DNA of 64,000 bases from Holophagales bacterium (GCA_009843505.1 VYDI01000043.1:62001-126000); one strand, 5' to 3'. Counted from the first letter of the stretch, positions 53,029 through 62,589 are shown. The notes: a model not told the origin generated them from the sequence alone. A program made the numbers and translations.

Positions 53029-54815
53029 GGCTGTCCTCGGGCCTTGCCCTGGCCTTCGTGGAGCTGGTGGTACTCGCTTGGAGCGAGCCTTCCGAAGGAC
53101 TCTTCGGCGCCGCCGAGCCAGTCCACGCGGATTTCCTCGATGGTGGCGTCGCCGAGACCGACAAGGACGCGCGGATCGCTTGACGATGCGTAGCTCATCG
53201 CCGTGCGGACTCGGCGCGTTACCGTCCGTCCATCGGTGAGCCGCACCCGGACCTGGCTTCCGATGGCGTCTCGCCCGCTGTTCGCGGCGACCAGGCGGAG
53301 GCCGATCCAGCCACTGTCCTGACCCGTCAGGTTGAGCAGGAGTCGCGCCGGGCCGTTGTTGTTCGTGATGACAACGTCCGTATCTCCGTCGTTGTCGACG
53401 TCGCCGAAGGCGGCTCCACGGGAGACCTCATAGGCCGCGAAGACCGGTCCTCCGAGCGAGGACGCATCTTCGAAACGGCCGTCGCCCACGTTGCGGAAGA
53501 GCTGGTTCGGTTGGCCGAAGCGACGCTCGTGGTCGGTCGCGGCGGCGGCGCGCGCGGCGGCCGCTTCGCCGGAGCGGGTGCGGTCCAGGCGCCGCACGGC
53601 GCCGTTCACCGCAAGGAGGTCGAGGTCGCCGTCGTTGTCGAAATCGAGCCAGCCGGTACCGAAACCGGTCATCGGCAGGCTGGGGGTGTCCAGGCCGGCC
53701 GGCATGCCGGCGTCGGTGAACAGGCCGTCGCCGTCGTTCAGGTAGAGGGTGCTTGTTTCGCCCGTGATGTGCGTCACGTAGAGATCCTCGTCGCCGTCTC
53801 CGTCCATGTCGCCTACGGCTATGCCCATGCCTGCCTCGGCCTCGCCCCGGCGATTGACCGCCGAGCCGCCGAACAGCGCCCGGTTCTCGAAGCCGCCGCC
53901 ACCGCGGTTCATCCACATCTGGTTCGGCGTGCCGTCGTTGGCGACGTAGAGGTCGATCCGGCCGTCGAGGTCGAGGTCGGCCGGCACCGCGCCGAGGCCG
54001 TTCCCGAACTCCGTGGCGAGGCCGGCGCGCTCCGTCGTCTGTGCGAACCGTCCGTCGCCGAGGTTGCGGAACAGGCGGTCCGGCTCGGCGCGGTAGGTCT
54101 TGGGGCTGCAGTAGTCCGGTTCGCCGCTGCCGAAGGTGCAGAGCGTGTGACTGCCGAGGTTGAAGTCGACGTAGTTGGCGATGAACAGGTCGAGCATGCC
54201 ATCGCCGTCGTAGTCGAAGAAGGCGGCCGGGACGCTCCACCTGGGATCGTCGGCTCCTGCCGCGGCTGTCACGTCCTCGAAGCGGCCGTTGCCGAGATTC
54301 CGCCAGAGCCGGTTGGGGCCCAGGTTCGTGACGTAGAGGTCGACGCGGCCGTCCCCGTCGAAGTCCGCGGCGGCCACGCCCATGCCGTAGCCGGTCGCGT
54401 CGATGCCGGAATCCTCCGTCGCGTCGACGAAGCGGAGTTCACCGGTTTCGATCAGTTCGTTGCGGAACAGGCGGTCACGGGCGGGGAAGCCGTCGTCGTC
54501 GGCTGCGCCGGGCTCCAGGCCGGCTCCCTGGACCAGGTACGCGTCGAGATCGCCGTCGCCGTCGGCGTCGAACAGCGCCGCGCCCGAACCCATGATCTCG
54601 GGCAGCAGGTAGCGGCCGCTGGCGCCGTTCCGGTGCCGGAAGGCGAGGCCGACCTCGGCGGCGCGATCGTGGAAGGCGGCGGACTCCGCGAGAGACGCGG
54701 GAGTGTCCGAAGTCACCGGGTCCTCGCCGCGCCCGATTCGTGGGTCGCCGGCGCAGTTGAGCATCCCGGCCGTGCTGATCAGGACTGTGGCGAGCGCGCG
54801 GCGTGTCGGCGGCAT
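53025..54815 (-). CDS. CRTAC1-like FG-GAP/VCBS lipoprotein with ASPIC/UnbV domain
   Basis: 596 residues from ATG 54815. The N-terminus (TVLISTAGMLNC) looks like a lipoprotein signal, though the lipobox is not ideal. Seven calcium-binding DxDxDGxxD loops mark the beta-propeller repeats (DADGDGDLD, DFDGDGRVD, DYDGDGMLD, DLDLDGRID, DMDGDGDED, DFDNDGDLD, DVDNDGDTD). The C-terminal ASPIC/UnbV domain is WIGLRLVAANSGRDAIGSQVRVRLTDG and the IEEIRVDWLGG tail. Likely a surface or periplasmic binding protein. It overlaps the TPR gene by four bases and lies downstream of the receptor gene but behind that gene's terminator. Confidence 0.92.
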   Translation of the reverse strand: MPPTRRALATVLISTAGMLNCAGDPRIGRGEDPVTSDTPASLAESAAFHDRAAEVGLAFRHRNGASGRYLLPEIMGSGAALFDADGDGDLDAYLVQGAGLEPGAADDDGFPARDRLFRNELIETGELRFVDATEDSGIDATGYGMGVAAADFDGDGRVDLYVTNLGPNRLWRNLGNGRFEDVTAAAGADDPRWSVPAAFFDYDGDGMLDLFIANYVDFNLGSHTLCTFGSGEPDYCSPKTYRAEPDRLFRNLGDGRFAQTTERAGLATEFGNGLGAVPADLDLDGRIDLYVANDGTPNQMWMNRGGGGFENRALFGGSAVNRRGEAEAGMGIAVGDMDGDGDEDLYVTHITGETSTLYLNDGDGLFTDAGMPAGLDTPSLPMTGFGTGWLDFDNDGDLDLLAVNGAVRRLDRTRSGEAAAARAAAATDHERRFGQPNQLFRNVGDGRFEDASSLGGPVFAAYEVSRGAAFGDVDNDGDTDVVITNNNGPARLLLNLTGQDSGWIGLRLVAANSGRDAIGSQVRVRLTDGRTVTRRVRTAMSYASSSDPRVLVGLGDATIEEIRVDWLGGAEESFGRLAPSEYHQLHEGQGKARGQP

Positions 54816-54838
54816 CCTGCCGAGTGTATGGACCGGGC

Positions 54839-54873
54839 AAGAGAAAGGGGAGAGAGCCGAAGCCCTCTCCCCT
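54839..54873 (-). terminator. Rho-independent terminator of the first Oar-like receptor gene
   Basis: On the minus strand, AGGGGAGAGGGC, a TTCG loop and GCTCTCTCCCCT form a 12-pair stem with one G-U, followed by a T-rich TTTCTCTT. It lies 50 bases after the receptor stop (54923). The same design occurs after the second receptor at 58778-58810. Confidence 0.8.
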
Positions 54874-54922
54874 AGATTCCCTCGAACCGGGAGCCGAGGC
54901 CCCCAGGTTCTGTCGTTCCGGC

Positions 54923-57900
54923 CTAGAACCGGAACTTGATGTTGGCTCGGATCGTCCGGGGGCGCTGGAAGAACCGGCGCACCGGGTAAACCTCGCCACG
55001 ACCATCCCAATCGCGACGGCGCTGCTGGTTGGTCGCGTTCAGGACCTCGACCCGGAGCTCGCCACGAACGTCCCGGTAGCCCATGGGGAAGCCCCACGCG
55101 CCGCTCAGGTTGACCGTGTACTCATCCGCGGTCCGATGTCCTTCGGCGCCTGCAGGGAACAAGCGCACGCCGATGCCCGAGTTGGCCGTGCCCGGCCGCG
55201 CGTCGCTGGTCGGGTCGGAGGGAGTGATCGGCGGGCAGGTTCGCAGACCGCTAGGCCTGGCGCCCGGGGCGCAGGTCTTCGCGGCGCCGACGCCCGCGCC
55301 TTCCGACCGGTACCAGGGGGTGCCGGTCTGGAAGGTCAGGTGACCGCCCAGCGTCAGATCCTGGTTACCGATCCGCCAGGTCTTGAACCCGAAGGAGTTG
55401 TAGATCCAGGTGCGGTCGTACACGTGGTTCGGACCGCGCTGGTTGATCATGCTGCCCGGCAAGCCGATGAAGTTGCTCAGCCGCGCGTAGCAGTCCTCAG
55501 GATACGTCCTCGTCCTGCCGGTGCGGCGATCAGGTTCCGTCTGGCTTTCCTGACAGTCCTCGAGGTGGCCCTCGCCGAGGTTCACGTGAGCGAGTTCCAG
55601 GTAGCCGCTGTCCGTGTTGTTCCACCAGACGCCTCCGCCCGTGGTGTCCGTCTCGGACCAGGCGACGTTGTTGTAGAGCGCCCAGCCGTCCGCGAAGCGG
55701 CGGTTCAACTGGACCTGCAGACCCCGGTAGGAGTTCTTCGCCGGATCCGCGTTGGCCAGAGCTTCGCGGTTGACCGCGCTCGTGCGGTCGGCTTCATCGA
55801 AGCCGGCTGCCGCCCACCTGTCCCTTCTCGCGTCGTCGAACGCGAGAACGATCTGCTCCAGGTCGTGGTAGTTCTCCGTGATGCCGATGTTGCGGCCCCG
55901 GTAGTCGAGCTGGAAGTTGGAGAACATCATGTCCTGCAACTGCCAGTCGATGTACTTGACATCCAGTGCCCAGTCCGGGCGGAACTGCCACTCGAGGCCG
56001 ATGATCGCCTCTTGCTTGTAGTAGGTCTGGATGTCGAAGTCGTAGTAGCCCTCCTGGACCGCGTCCCACATGAGACCCGGCTGCGCCAGCTCCCACGACA
56101 GGTTGTAGCCCGGGATTCCCTGGCCGACCGTGCCGTCGCGGATCGTGTCCCGCCGCGACGGCTGGTTGCAGTCGTAGCTGACGTAGCCGATCGATCTCAG
56201 GATGTTCATGCCGACAATGTCACCGGGATCGCAGAAGAGGAAGACCTCCCTGCCTTCGTACCCGTTCCACAGGTCGTGCATGCTGGGCCTGGCCACGTCG
56301 CCGCCGGAGATCCACGCCTGGTTGAGCATCGCGTGGTACTGGCCCCAGGTGGCGTTGAGCAGCAGGGCGCCGTCGCCCTTGATGTCGTAGGCGATGTTGA
56401 TCCGGGGGTCGACATAGGTGTCGTCCACGACCTGGCGCCGGACATCGTTCCAGGCCTCCTGGACCTCCGCCCGGACGCCGAGGTTGATCACCCAGTGGTC
56501 GCCGATCGTGAACCGGTCACGGGCGAAGAAGCCGACGTTCCGGACCTCCGTGTCGCCACTGCCGCGGCCGACGCAGGTGCCGATCGTGCGGACGATCTCG
56601 CCGTTGACCCGATCGATCTGGGTCGGCCGGTGCGGCAGGCCGTCGGTGTGGTTGCCCTCGCAGGTCAGGAGCGGCGAGTTGTAATCGACGAAGTAGCAGC
56701 CGCGGCCTCGCGTCGTCGCTCCCAGGAAGTTCGGGTTCTCAGGCGACGTGCCGTAGCCCCGCAGGAGGGAGCACGCATCGTCCTCCATCGTTCCAGCCTG
56801 GTAGTACCCGAACGGGTTGGTGGCGTCGAAGCCCCAGCCGTTGAACAGCGGCACGCGGGCGTTCTCACCCTCCCACTTCGTGTCCTGGTAGTCCAGGCCG
56901 TACTTCAACTCGTGATTGGCGCCGATGAACTGGGTCAGACCGACGTTCGCCTGCTCGCGCGGGAACGCGTTGAAGCCGAAGCCGTCGGAGAGAATCCAGC
57001 CGTTGTGCCAGGCCTGCAGGTTCTCGTTGTCCCGGTACACGTTGTAGTTGTTGCCGGGATAGAAGATGCCCAGTTCGGGGATGAACGGGAACCGCAGCGG
57101 GTAGCTGGTGTCGCCGCCCGAGGTGTTCGTCGCCATGTGGCCCGCGATCGGACCGCGATCGAGCGACTTGGCCTGCAGGCAGGTCTCCACCATGCGCGCC
57201 GAGGCGTTGGGGAAGTTGTCCTGGGCCAGCCACTCGAGGATCGGGATTCCGTCGACGTTCAGGACCTCGGGGTTCTCCTGCTCCAGCTTGTTGTAGCAGG
57301 CGAGGTACTTGTTTTCCTGGGTTTCCTGGAAGGCGATCTTCGCCTCCAGGTACCAGTCGCTCGAGACGGCGTAGTTCCAGTTGACCGTCGACAGCACGCT
57401 GTCGTTCTCGTGCGGCGTCGGGGTCCAGTAGTCCGAAGACGGGATGTGGAAGTAGTTCCGGAACGCCGGCGTGTCGATCGCCGAAGCGGCGAAGGAGTGG
57501 CTCGCGGTCGGCTGCATGTTCAGCTTGAAGATGCGCGCGTCGTTGAACAGGCTGATGTCGTACGGGTCACCGCCGATCAGCCGCTCGGAGTACGCGTCAT
57601 CGAACTCGCTGACGCCGAGGAAGAACCAGAACTTGTCCCGCTGGATCGGACCGCCGGCCGAGAACTCGTAGCCGTCGGAAGCGCCGGCCCACTCGTCACT
57701 GCCGGGCAGGCAGGGCTCGCGGTTCGTCGTGAACAGCTCCGAACTCAGGTCGCCGGCGGGGATCCGCCCGCGGCCCGCGTCCCGGTCGTCGCCGTGGCAA
57801 CGCCGGAACCAGTCGACCGGATAGGGCTTGTTCTGCCGCTCGTTGAGGGAGGGCTGATCCTTGTAGTCGGCGCCCCAGTCGATCGCCTGACGCTGCCAGA

Positions 57901-58627
57901 GCGCGTCGACGTGCCACCGGTTCGTGCCGGACTTGACGATCACGTTGGTGGAGGAGCCGATGTAGCGGCCGTACTCGGCGGAGGCGCCGCCTGCTTCCAT
58001 GGACACCTCGGTCACTGCCGTGGTGGGGAGGAAGACCCGGCTGCCGCCGAACTTGGCGAAGGTCGTGTCGACGCCGTCGATGTAGACGCCCTGGTCGGCG
58101 AAGTGGGTGCCGTTGACCGAGGGCCGCGTCTGCTGGATGTCGTCGTTCTCCGCGTCGGCGGTGACGCCGGGCAGGGCGTTGATGACCCCGTAGTAGGTCC
58201 GCGTCGTGCCGGCGGTCTGTTCGCCGATCTCGGACGTCACGGTGCTGCCCGCGGTGATGTTGAACTTGTCGACCATCGGCGTTTCGCCGGTGACGGTCAC
58301 CTCACCCTCAATGGCGGCCTGCAGCGTCAGGTCGACGGATTGCCGGTCGCCGGCGGCGGCGTGGAACCTGGCGGAGGCTTCGCCCAGGCCCTGAAGTTCC
58401 GCCTTCAGGTCGTACTCACCGGGTACGACGCCCACGAACCGGAACTGACCGTTCTCGTTCGTGATCGCGAACTTGTCGCCGCGCTCACTGGACAGGGTGA
58501 CGCTGACGCCCGGAAGCGGAGAGCCTCCCGGGTCAACGATCGTGCCGCTGACGGTTGCCGTCTCCGGTGCGTCGGCGAAGGCGCCGAACGGAACCAGCAA
58601 CATCAGGACCACTGCGAGTCGCTTCAT
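54923..58627 (-). CDS. Oar-like TonB-dependent outer-membrane receptor
   Basis: 1234 residues from ATG 58627, preceded by GAGGAGGAG. Signal peptide LAVVLMLLVPFGAFA, then a carboxypeptidase-regulatory-like domain (TVSGTIVDPGGSPLPGVSVTLSSERG to about residue 90). The plug follows (EVTVTGETPMVDKFNITAG, INALPGVTADAENDDIQQTRPSVNG, QGVYIDGVDTTFAKFGG), then a very long barrel ending in ANIKFRF with the terminal Phe. Conserved cysteines in the loops (RRCHGDD, EPCLPGSDEW, YLACYNKLEQ, DDACSLLRGYG, GRGCYFVDYN, GTCVGRG) may form disulfides. Oar-like receptors transport large or protein substrates across the outer membrane in Acidobacteria and Myxococcota. Paralogue of the next gene upstream. Confidence 0.95.
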   Translation of the reverse strand: MKRLAVVLMLLVPFGAFADAPETATVSGTIVDPGGSPLPGVSVTLSSERGDKFAITNENGQFRFVGVVPGEYDLKAELQGLGEASARFHAAAGDRQSVDLTLQAAIEGEVTVTGETPMVDKFNITAGSTVTSEIGEQTAGTTRTYYGVINALPGVTADAENDDIQQTRPSVNGTHFADQGVYIDGVDTTFAKFGGSRVFLPTTAVTEVSMEAGGASAEYGRYIGSSTNVIVKSGTNRWHVDALWQRQAIDWGADYKDQPSLNERQNKPYPVDWFRRCHGDDRDAGRGRIPAGDLSSELFTTNREPCLPGSDEWAGASDGYEFSAGGPIQRDKFWFFLGVSEFDDAYSERLIGGDPYDISLFNDARIFKLNMQPTASHSFAASAIDTPAFRNYFHIPSSDYWTPTPHENDSVLSTVNWNYAVSSDWYLEAKIAFQETQENKYLACYNKLEQENPEVLNVDGIPILEWLAQDNFPNASARMVETCLQAKSLDRGPIAGHMATNTSGGDTSYPLRFPFIPELGIFYPGNNYNVYRDNENLQAWHNGWILSDGFGFNAFPREQANVGLTQFIGANHELKYGLDYQDTKWEGENARVPLFNGWGFDATNPFGYYQAGTMEDDACSLLRGYGTSPENPNFLGATTRGRGCYFVDYNSPLLTCEGNHTDGLPHRPTQIDRVNGEIVRTIGTCVGRGSGDTEVRNVGFFARDRFTIGDHWVINLGVRAEVQEAWNDVRRQVVDDTYVDPRINIAYDIKGDGALLLNATWGQYHAMLNQAWISGGDVARPSMHDLWNGYEGREVFLFCDPGDIVGMNILRSIGYVSYDCNQPSRRDTIRDGTVGQGIPGYNLSWELAQPGLMWDAVQEGYYDFDIQTYYKQEAIIGLEWQFRPDWALDVKYIDWQLQDMMFSNFQLDYRGRNIGITENYHDLEQIVLAFDDARRDRWAAAGFDEADRTSAVNREALANADPAKNSYRGLQVQLNRRFADGWALYNNVAWSETDTTGGGVWWNNTDSGYLELAHVNLGEGHLEDCQESQTEPDRRTGRTRTYPEDCYARLSNFIGLPGSMINQRGPNHVYDRTWIYNSFGFKTWRIGNQDLTLGGHLTFQTGTPWYRSEGAGVGAAKTCAPGARPSGLRTCPPITPSDPTSDARPGTANSGIGVRLFPAGAEGHRTADEYTVNLSGAWGFPMGYRDVRGELRVEVLNATNQQRRRDWDGRGEVYPVRRFFQRPRTIRANIKFRF

Positions 58628-58670
58628 TGAGCTCCTCCTCGGATCAAGTTGTAAGGAAAGCGAGAAGGGC

Positions 58671-58698
58671 ACTATATGACGGGCTGGAAGGATGTCAA
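58671..58698 (-). promoter_or_regulatory. Sigma-70 promoter of the first Oar-like receptor
   Basis: On the minus strand TTGACA (58698-58693), a 16-base spacer and TATAGT (58676-58671) form a near-consensus promoter 44 bases before the ATG. This is the strongest promoter visible in the window and gives the receptor its own transcript, independent of its upstream paralogue. Confidence 0.75.
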
Positions 58699-58777
58699 GA
58701 ACGGGGCGGATCCGGCCCGTTGGAGCGAGCCGGATCCAGAAGGTTGGATCAGAACGGGTGAGTCGGCGTTTCCGGGC

Positions 58778-58810
58778 AAAGAAAAAGGGAGAGGGCCGAA
58801 GCCCTCTCCC
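58778..58810 (-). terminator. Rho-independent terminator of the second Oar-like receptor gene
   Basis: On the minus strand GGGAGAGGGC-TTCG-GCCCTCTCCC is a perfect 10-pair stem with a UUCG loop, followed by TTTTTCTTT. It lies 56 bases after the stop at 58866. Loop, stem and flanking bases match the terminator of the paralogous gene. Confidence 0.88.
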
Positions 58811-58865
58811 CTTGATTCCTTGAACCCCGAGCGCTGAACCCGGGACTCTGCGAGGTGCCCAGCTT

Positions 58866-61800
58866 CTAGAAGCGGAACCTCAGCGAGGCGCGAACCTGAC
58901 GCGGACGCTGGAAGAAGCGCCGCACCGGGTACACCTGACCGTCACCGCCCCAGGAGCGTCGCCGCTGCTGGTTGGTGACGTTCAGAGCCTCGACCCGGAC
59001 CTCGCCCCGCACCTCGCGGTAGCCCATGGGGAAGCCCCAGGCGCCGCTCAGGTTGAGGGTGTACTCGTCCGACGTGAACCGTCCCTGCGTGCCCGGGGCA
59101 TGCAGGTTGAAGCCGACGCCGTCGTTCGGCGTACCCGGCTTCGGATCGTTCGGGTCGACGTTGACGATGGACACGCCCTCGCTTCGCACCCAGGGCGTTC
59201 CGGTCTGGAAGCTCAGGTGACCCGACAGGGTCAGGTCGTGGCTGCCCATGCGCCAGGTCTTGAAGCCGAAGGAGTTGTAGATCCAGGTCCGGTCGTAGGC
59301 CTGGTTCAGGCCACGCCGGTTGATCATCGACACCGGGTAGCCGATCCACTCCGACAGGGCCTGGTTGCAGTCCATCGGGAACAGTTCCGTGCGCCCGGTG
59401 CGCCGGTCGGGAACCATCTGGCCGGCATCGCAGAGATCGATGATCTCCTGCGTCAGCACAGCGCTCAGGCTCTCGAGGTAGGTGGAGTTCGTGTTGTTCC
59501 ACCAGGCCCCGGCACCCGTGGTGTCGGTCTCCGACCACGCCACGTTGTTGTAGAGCGCCCAGCCGTTGGCGAACCGCCGGTTGAGCTGGATCTGCAGACC
59601 CCGGTAGCCGTTCTTCGCCGGATCGGCGAGGGCCAGCGCCTCGTCGTTGAGTCCCCGTTCGATGCCCCTGGCTTCACGGGCGTCGGCCGCGTTGGTCACG
59701 ATCTGCGCCAGGTCGTGGTAGTTGCCGGTGATGAACGTGTTCCGGCCCTTGTGGTCCAACTGGGTGTTGGAGAACATCATGTCCTGCATCGACCAGTCGA
59801 TGTACTTGACGTCCAGGGCCCAGTTCGGAGCGAACTGCCACTCGAGACCGAGGATCAGGTCCTCCCGGTAGTAGGGATCGACGCTGTGGTCCCAGATCTC
59901 GCAGTCCACGCCGGACATCTCGCCGTCACGGCACGGACGGACCGCGTCCCACATCAGACCCGGCACCAGGGTGCTCCAGGCGAAGTTGTAGCCAGGAATC
60001 CGTGCGCCGACCGTGCCGCTTCGCCGCGTGTCCAGCCGGTCCGGTGACGGACAGAAGACGATCGCCTCGATCGGGTCGCAGAACAGCCAGACTTCGTAGC
60101 CCTCGTAGCCGTTCCACAGGTCGTGCATGCCTCCCGACACATCGCCGCCGCCGGCGATCCAGGCCTGGTTGAGCATCGCGTGGTACTGGCCCCAGTTGGC
60201 GGTGAACAGCAGCCGACCGTCGCCCTTCACGTCGTAGGTCGCGTTGAACCGGGGATCGGCGTAGGTCGCGTCCACCACCTTGCGGCGAACGTCGTTCCAG
60301 CCTTCCTGGATCTCCGCGCGGACACCGATGTTGAAGGTCCAGTGGTCGCCGACCGTGAACCGGTCCCTCAGGTAGAAGGCCGTGTCCTTCATCTCGGCGT
60401 CGCCGGTGCCCCGGCCGAGGCAGTTGCCCTCGTCGAAGTCCGTCCGGTGGATCTGGCCGTCGACGTTCGTGATCTCGATCGGCGTGAGCTCCTGGCCGAT
60501 CGGACCCAGACAGCTCAGCTTGGGCGAGTTGTAGTCGACGTAGGTGCAGCCGCGGCCGCGACTCGTCAGGCCCGACCAGTGCGGGTTGTCCGGCGAGGTG
60601 CCGGCGTTGCGGGTGAGCGAGCAACTGTCGTCGCCCAGGCCGCCGGCGCCGCCGTAGCCGAACGGGTTGTAGGAGTCGTAGCCCCAGCCGTTCATGAAGG
60701 ACGTCCGGGCGTTCTCCCCCTCCCACTTCGTGTCCTGGTAGTCGATGCCGTACTTCAACTCGTGGTTGGCGCCGACGAACTGGGTCAGTCCGACGTTGGC
60801 CTGTTCCCTGGGGAAGCCGTTGAAACCGAAACCGTCCGAGAGGATCCAGCCGTTGTGCCAGGCGCCGAGGTTCTCGCCGTCGACATAGACGTTGTAGTTG
60901 TTGCCCGGCCAGAAGAAACCCTGGTCCGGGTTGAACGGGAACCGCAGCGGGAAGCTCGCGTCGCCGCCGGAGGTGTCGAGCTCGGAGTGGCCCGCTTCCG
61001 GTCCCCGGTCGAGCGCCTTCGCCTGCAGGCAGGTCGTGACCATCTCGGCCGGAACTTCCGGAAGGTGGTTCAGGCCGAGCCACTCGAGGATCGGCATGCC
61101 GCCGGCGGTCAGGACGTCGGGGTTGTCCTCGGACAGGGTGTTGTGGCAACCCAGGTACTTGTTCTCCTGGGTCTCCTGCGTGGCCAGCTTGGCCTCCAGG
61201 AACCAGTTGGACGAGATCGCCCAGTTCCAGTTGACCGTCGCCAGATCGCTGTCGTTCTCGTGCGGAGTCGGTGTCCAGTAGTCGAACGACTGCGGGTTGA
61301 AGTAGTTCCGGAACGTCGGGGTTTCGATCCAGGAAGCATTCATCGAGTGAGCGTTGCTCGCCTGCAGGTTCAGTTTCACGATCCGTGTGTCGTCGAACAG
61401 GCTGATGTCGTACGGGTCGCCGCCGACCAGCCGCTCCGAGTACGCGTCGTCGAACTCGCTGTAGCCGGTGTAGAACCAGAACTTGTCGCGCGAGATGGGT
61501 CCACCGAAGGAAACCTCGAAGCCATCGCTGGCGCCGGCCCATTCGGAGCCGCCCGCCCGGCAGGGCTCGAGCTCGCGGGAGCCGTCCGTGCCGCCGGGAA
61601 TCAGACCGCGGCCCTGGTCCCGCTCATCGCCGTGGCAGCGCCTGAACCAGTCGGCCGGATAGGGCTTGTTGGTGCGCTCAGTGAGCGAAGGCTGGTCCTT
61701 GTAGTCGGCGCCCCAGTCGATCCGCTGGTGGTTCCAGAGGGCGTCGGCGTGGAACCGGTTCGTGCCGGACTTGACGATCACGTTGGTCGCCGAGCCGACG

Positions 61801-62468
61801 TAGCGGCCGTACTCGGCCGAAGAACCGCCGGCCTCCATCGAGACCTCGGTCAGCGCCGTGGTCGGCACCCGCACGCGGCTGCCGCCGAACTTGGCGAAGG
61901 TGGTGTCGACACCGTCGATGAAGACGCCCTGGTCGGCGAAATGCGCGCCGTTGACCGACGGGCGGGTCTGCTGGATGTCGTCGTTCTCCGCGTCGGCGGT
62001 GACGCCGGGCAGTGCGTTGATGATGCCGTAGTAGGTGCGGGTGACGCCGCCGATCTGCTCGCCGATCTCGCCGGCGACGGTGGTGCCGGCGGTGACGTTG
62101 AACTTGTCGACCATGGGCGTCTCGCCGGTGACGGTGACCTCGCCCTCGATCGCCGCCTGGAGGGTGAGATCGAGAGATGTGCGGTCGCCGGCCACCGCGC
62201 GCACCTGGGCCAGAGCTTCGCCCAGGCCTTCCAGCGAGGCGGTCAGCGAGTAGTCGCCGGGCGTCACGCCGACGAACCGGTAGCTGCCGTTCTCGTCGGT
62301 GATGCCGAACTTGTCCCCGCGCTCACCGCTCAGCGTGACGCTCACGCCGGGCAGCGGGGAACCGCCGGGGTCAACTATCTGGCCGCTGATCGTTGCCGTT
62401 TCCGGCGCGTCGGCAAAGGCACCGACGGGCAGAAGCAGCAGCAACGCGGCCACCAGGAATCGCTTCAT
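58866..62468 (-). CDS. Oar-like TonB-dependent outer-membrane receptor, second copy
   Basis: 1200 residues from ATG 62468 with AAGGAGG at a nine-base spacing; the ATG three codons earlier is too close to that site. Signal peptide FLVAALLLLLPVGAFA, then a regulatory-like domain (TISGQIVDPGGSPLPGVSVTLSGERG), a plug (EVTVTGETPMVDKFNVTAG, QGVFIDGVDTTFAKFGG) and a long barrel ending in ASLRFRF. The N-terminal 250 residues are almost identical to those of the other copy, whereas surface-loop stretches differ in sequence and length (for example EHTDG against PIGQELTPIEITN around the shared GRGC-YVDYNSP motif). The pair probably shares the TonB machinery but not the ligand (inference). Confidence 0.95.
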   Translation of the reverse strand: MKRFLVAALLLLLPVGAFADAPETATISGQIVDPGGSPLPGVSVTLSGERGDKFGITDENGSYRFVGVTPGDYSLTASLEGLGEALAQVRAVAGDRTSLDLTLQAAIEGEVTVTGETPMVDKFNVTAGTTVAGEIGEQIGGVTRTYYGIINALPGVTADAENDDIQQTRPSVNGAHFADQGVFIDGVDTTFAKFGGSRVRVPTTALTEVSMEAGGSSAEYGRYVGSATNVIVKSGTNRFHADALWNHQRIDWGADYKDQPSLTERTNKPYPADWFRRCHGDERDQGRGLIPGGTDGSRELEPCRAGGSEWAGASDGFEVSFGGPISRDKFWFYTGYSEFDDAYSERLVGGDPYDISLFDDTRIVKLNLQASNAHSMNASWIETPTFRNYFNPQSFDYWTPTPHENDSDLATVNWNWAISSNWFLEAKLATQETQENKYLGCHNTLSEDNPDVLTAGGMPILEWLGLNHLPEVPAEMVTTCLQAKALDRGPEAGHSELDTSGGDASFPLRFPFNPDQGFFWPGNNYNVYVDGENLGAWHNGWILSDGFGFNGFPREQANVGLTQFVGANHELKYGIDYQDTKWEGENARTSFMNGWGYDSYNPFGYGGAGGLGDDSCSLTRNAGTSPDNPHWSGLTSRGRGCTYVDYNSPKLSCLGPIGQELTPIEITNVDGQIHRTDFDEGNCLGRGTGDAEMKDTAFYLRDRFTVGDHWTFNIGVRAEIQEGWNDVRRKVVDATYADPRFNATYDVKGDGRLLFTANWGQYHAMLNQAWIAGGGDVSGGMHDLWNGYEGYEVWLFCDPIEAIVFCPSPDRLDTRRSGTVGARIPGYNFAWSTLVPGLMWDAVRPCRDGEMSGVDCEIWDHSVDPYYREDLILGLEWQFAPNWALDVKYIDWSMQDMMFSNTQLDHKGRNTFITGNYHDLAQIVTNAADAREARGIERGLNDEALALADPAKNGYRGLQIQLNRRFANGWALYNNVAWSETDTTGAGAWWNNTNSTYLESLSAVLTQEIIDLCDAGQMVPDRRTGRTELFPMDCNQALSEWIGYPVSMINRRGLNQAYDRTWIYNSFGFKTWRMGSHDLTLSGHLSFQTGTPWVRSEGVSIVNVDPNDPKPGTPNDGVGFNLHAPGTQGRFTSDEYTLNLSGAWGFPMGYREVRGEVRVEALNVTNQQRRRSWGGDGQVYPVRRFFQRPRQVRASLRFRF

Positions 62469-62522
62469 CGAGATCATCCTCCTTGGTTGGTTCGATGACG
62501 TACGGATAGAAGAAAGCGGGGC

Positions 62523-62551
62523 ATCCTCACTGAGTCCATGTCCAATGTCAA
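62523..62551 (-). promoter_or_regulatory. Probable promoter of the second Oar-like receptor
   Basis: A perfect -35 TTGACA (62551-62546) on the minus strand is followed after 17 bases by GAGGAT (62528-62523), a weak -10. It lies 55 bases before the ATG in the 190-base gap. The -35 and its next base match the paralogue's promoter; the -10 is the doubtful part. Confidence 0.45.
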
Positions 62552-62589
62552 ATCGGGTCCGCATAGAGGTCGAATGGGACGCTTCGATT

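Noticed and set aside
54803..58630. A 1275-codon open frame on the plus strand across the first receptor gene
   Set aside because: It mirrors the receptor codon for codon, has low-complexity Val/Arg/Asp-rich translation, no domain, no ribosome site, and is explained by high third-position GC on the other strand.
60123..62498. A 791-codon plus-strand open frame across the second receptor
   Set aside because: Antisense shadow with the same Val/Arg/Ala-rich composition as the one over the paralogue; it appears in both copies because the genes are duplicates.
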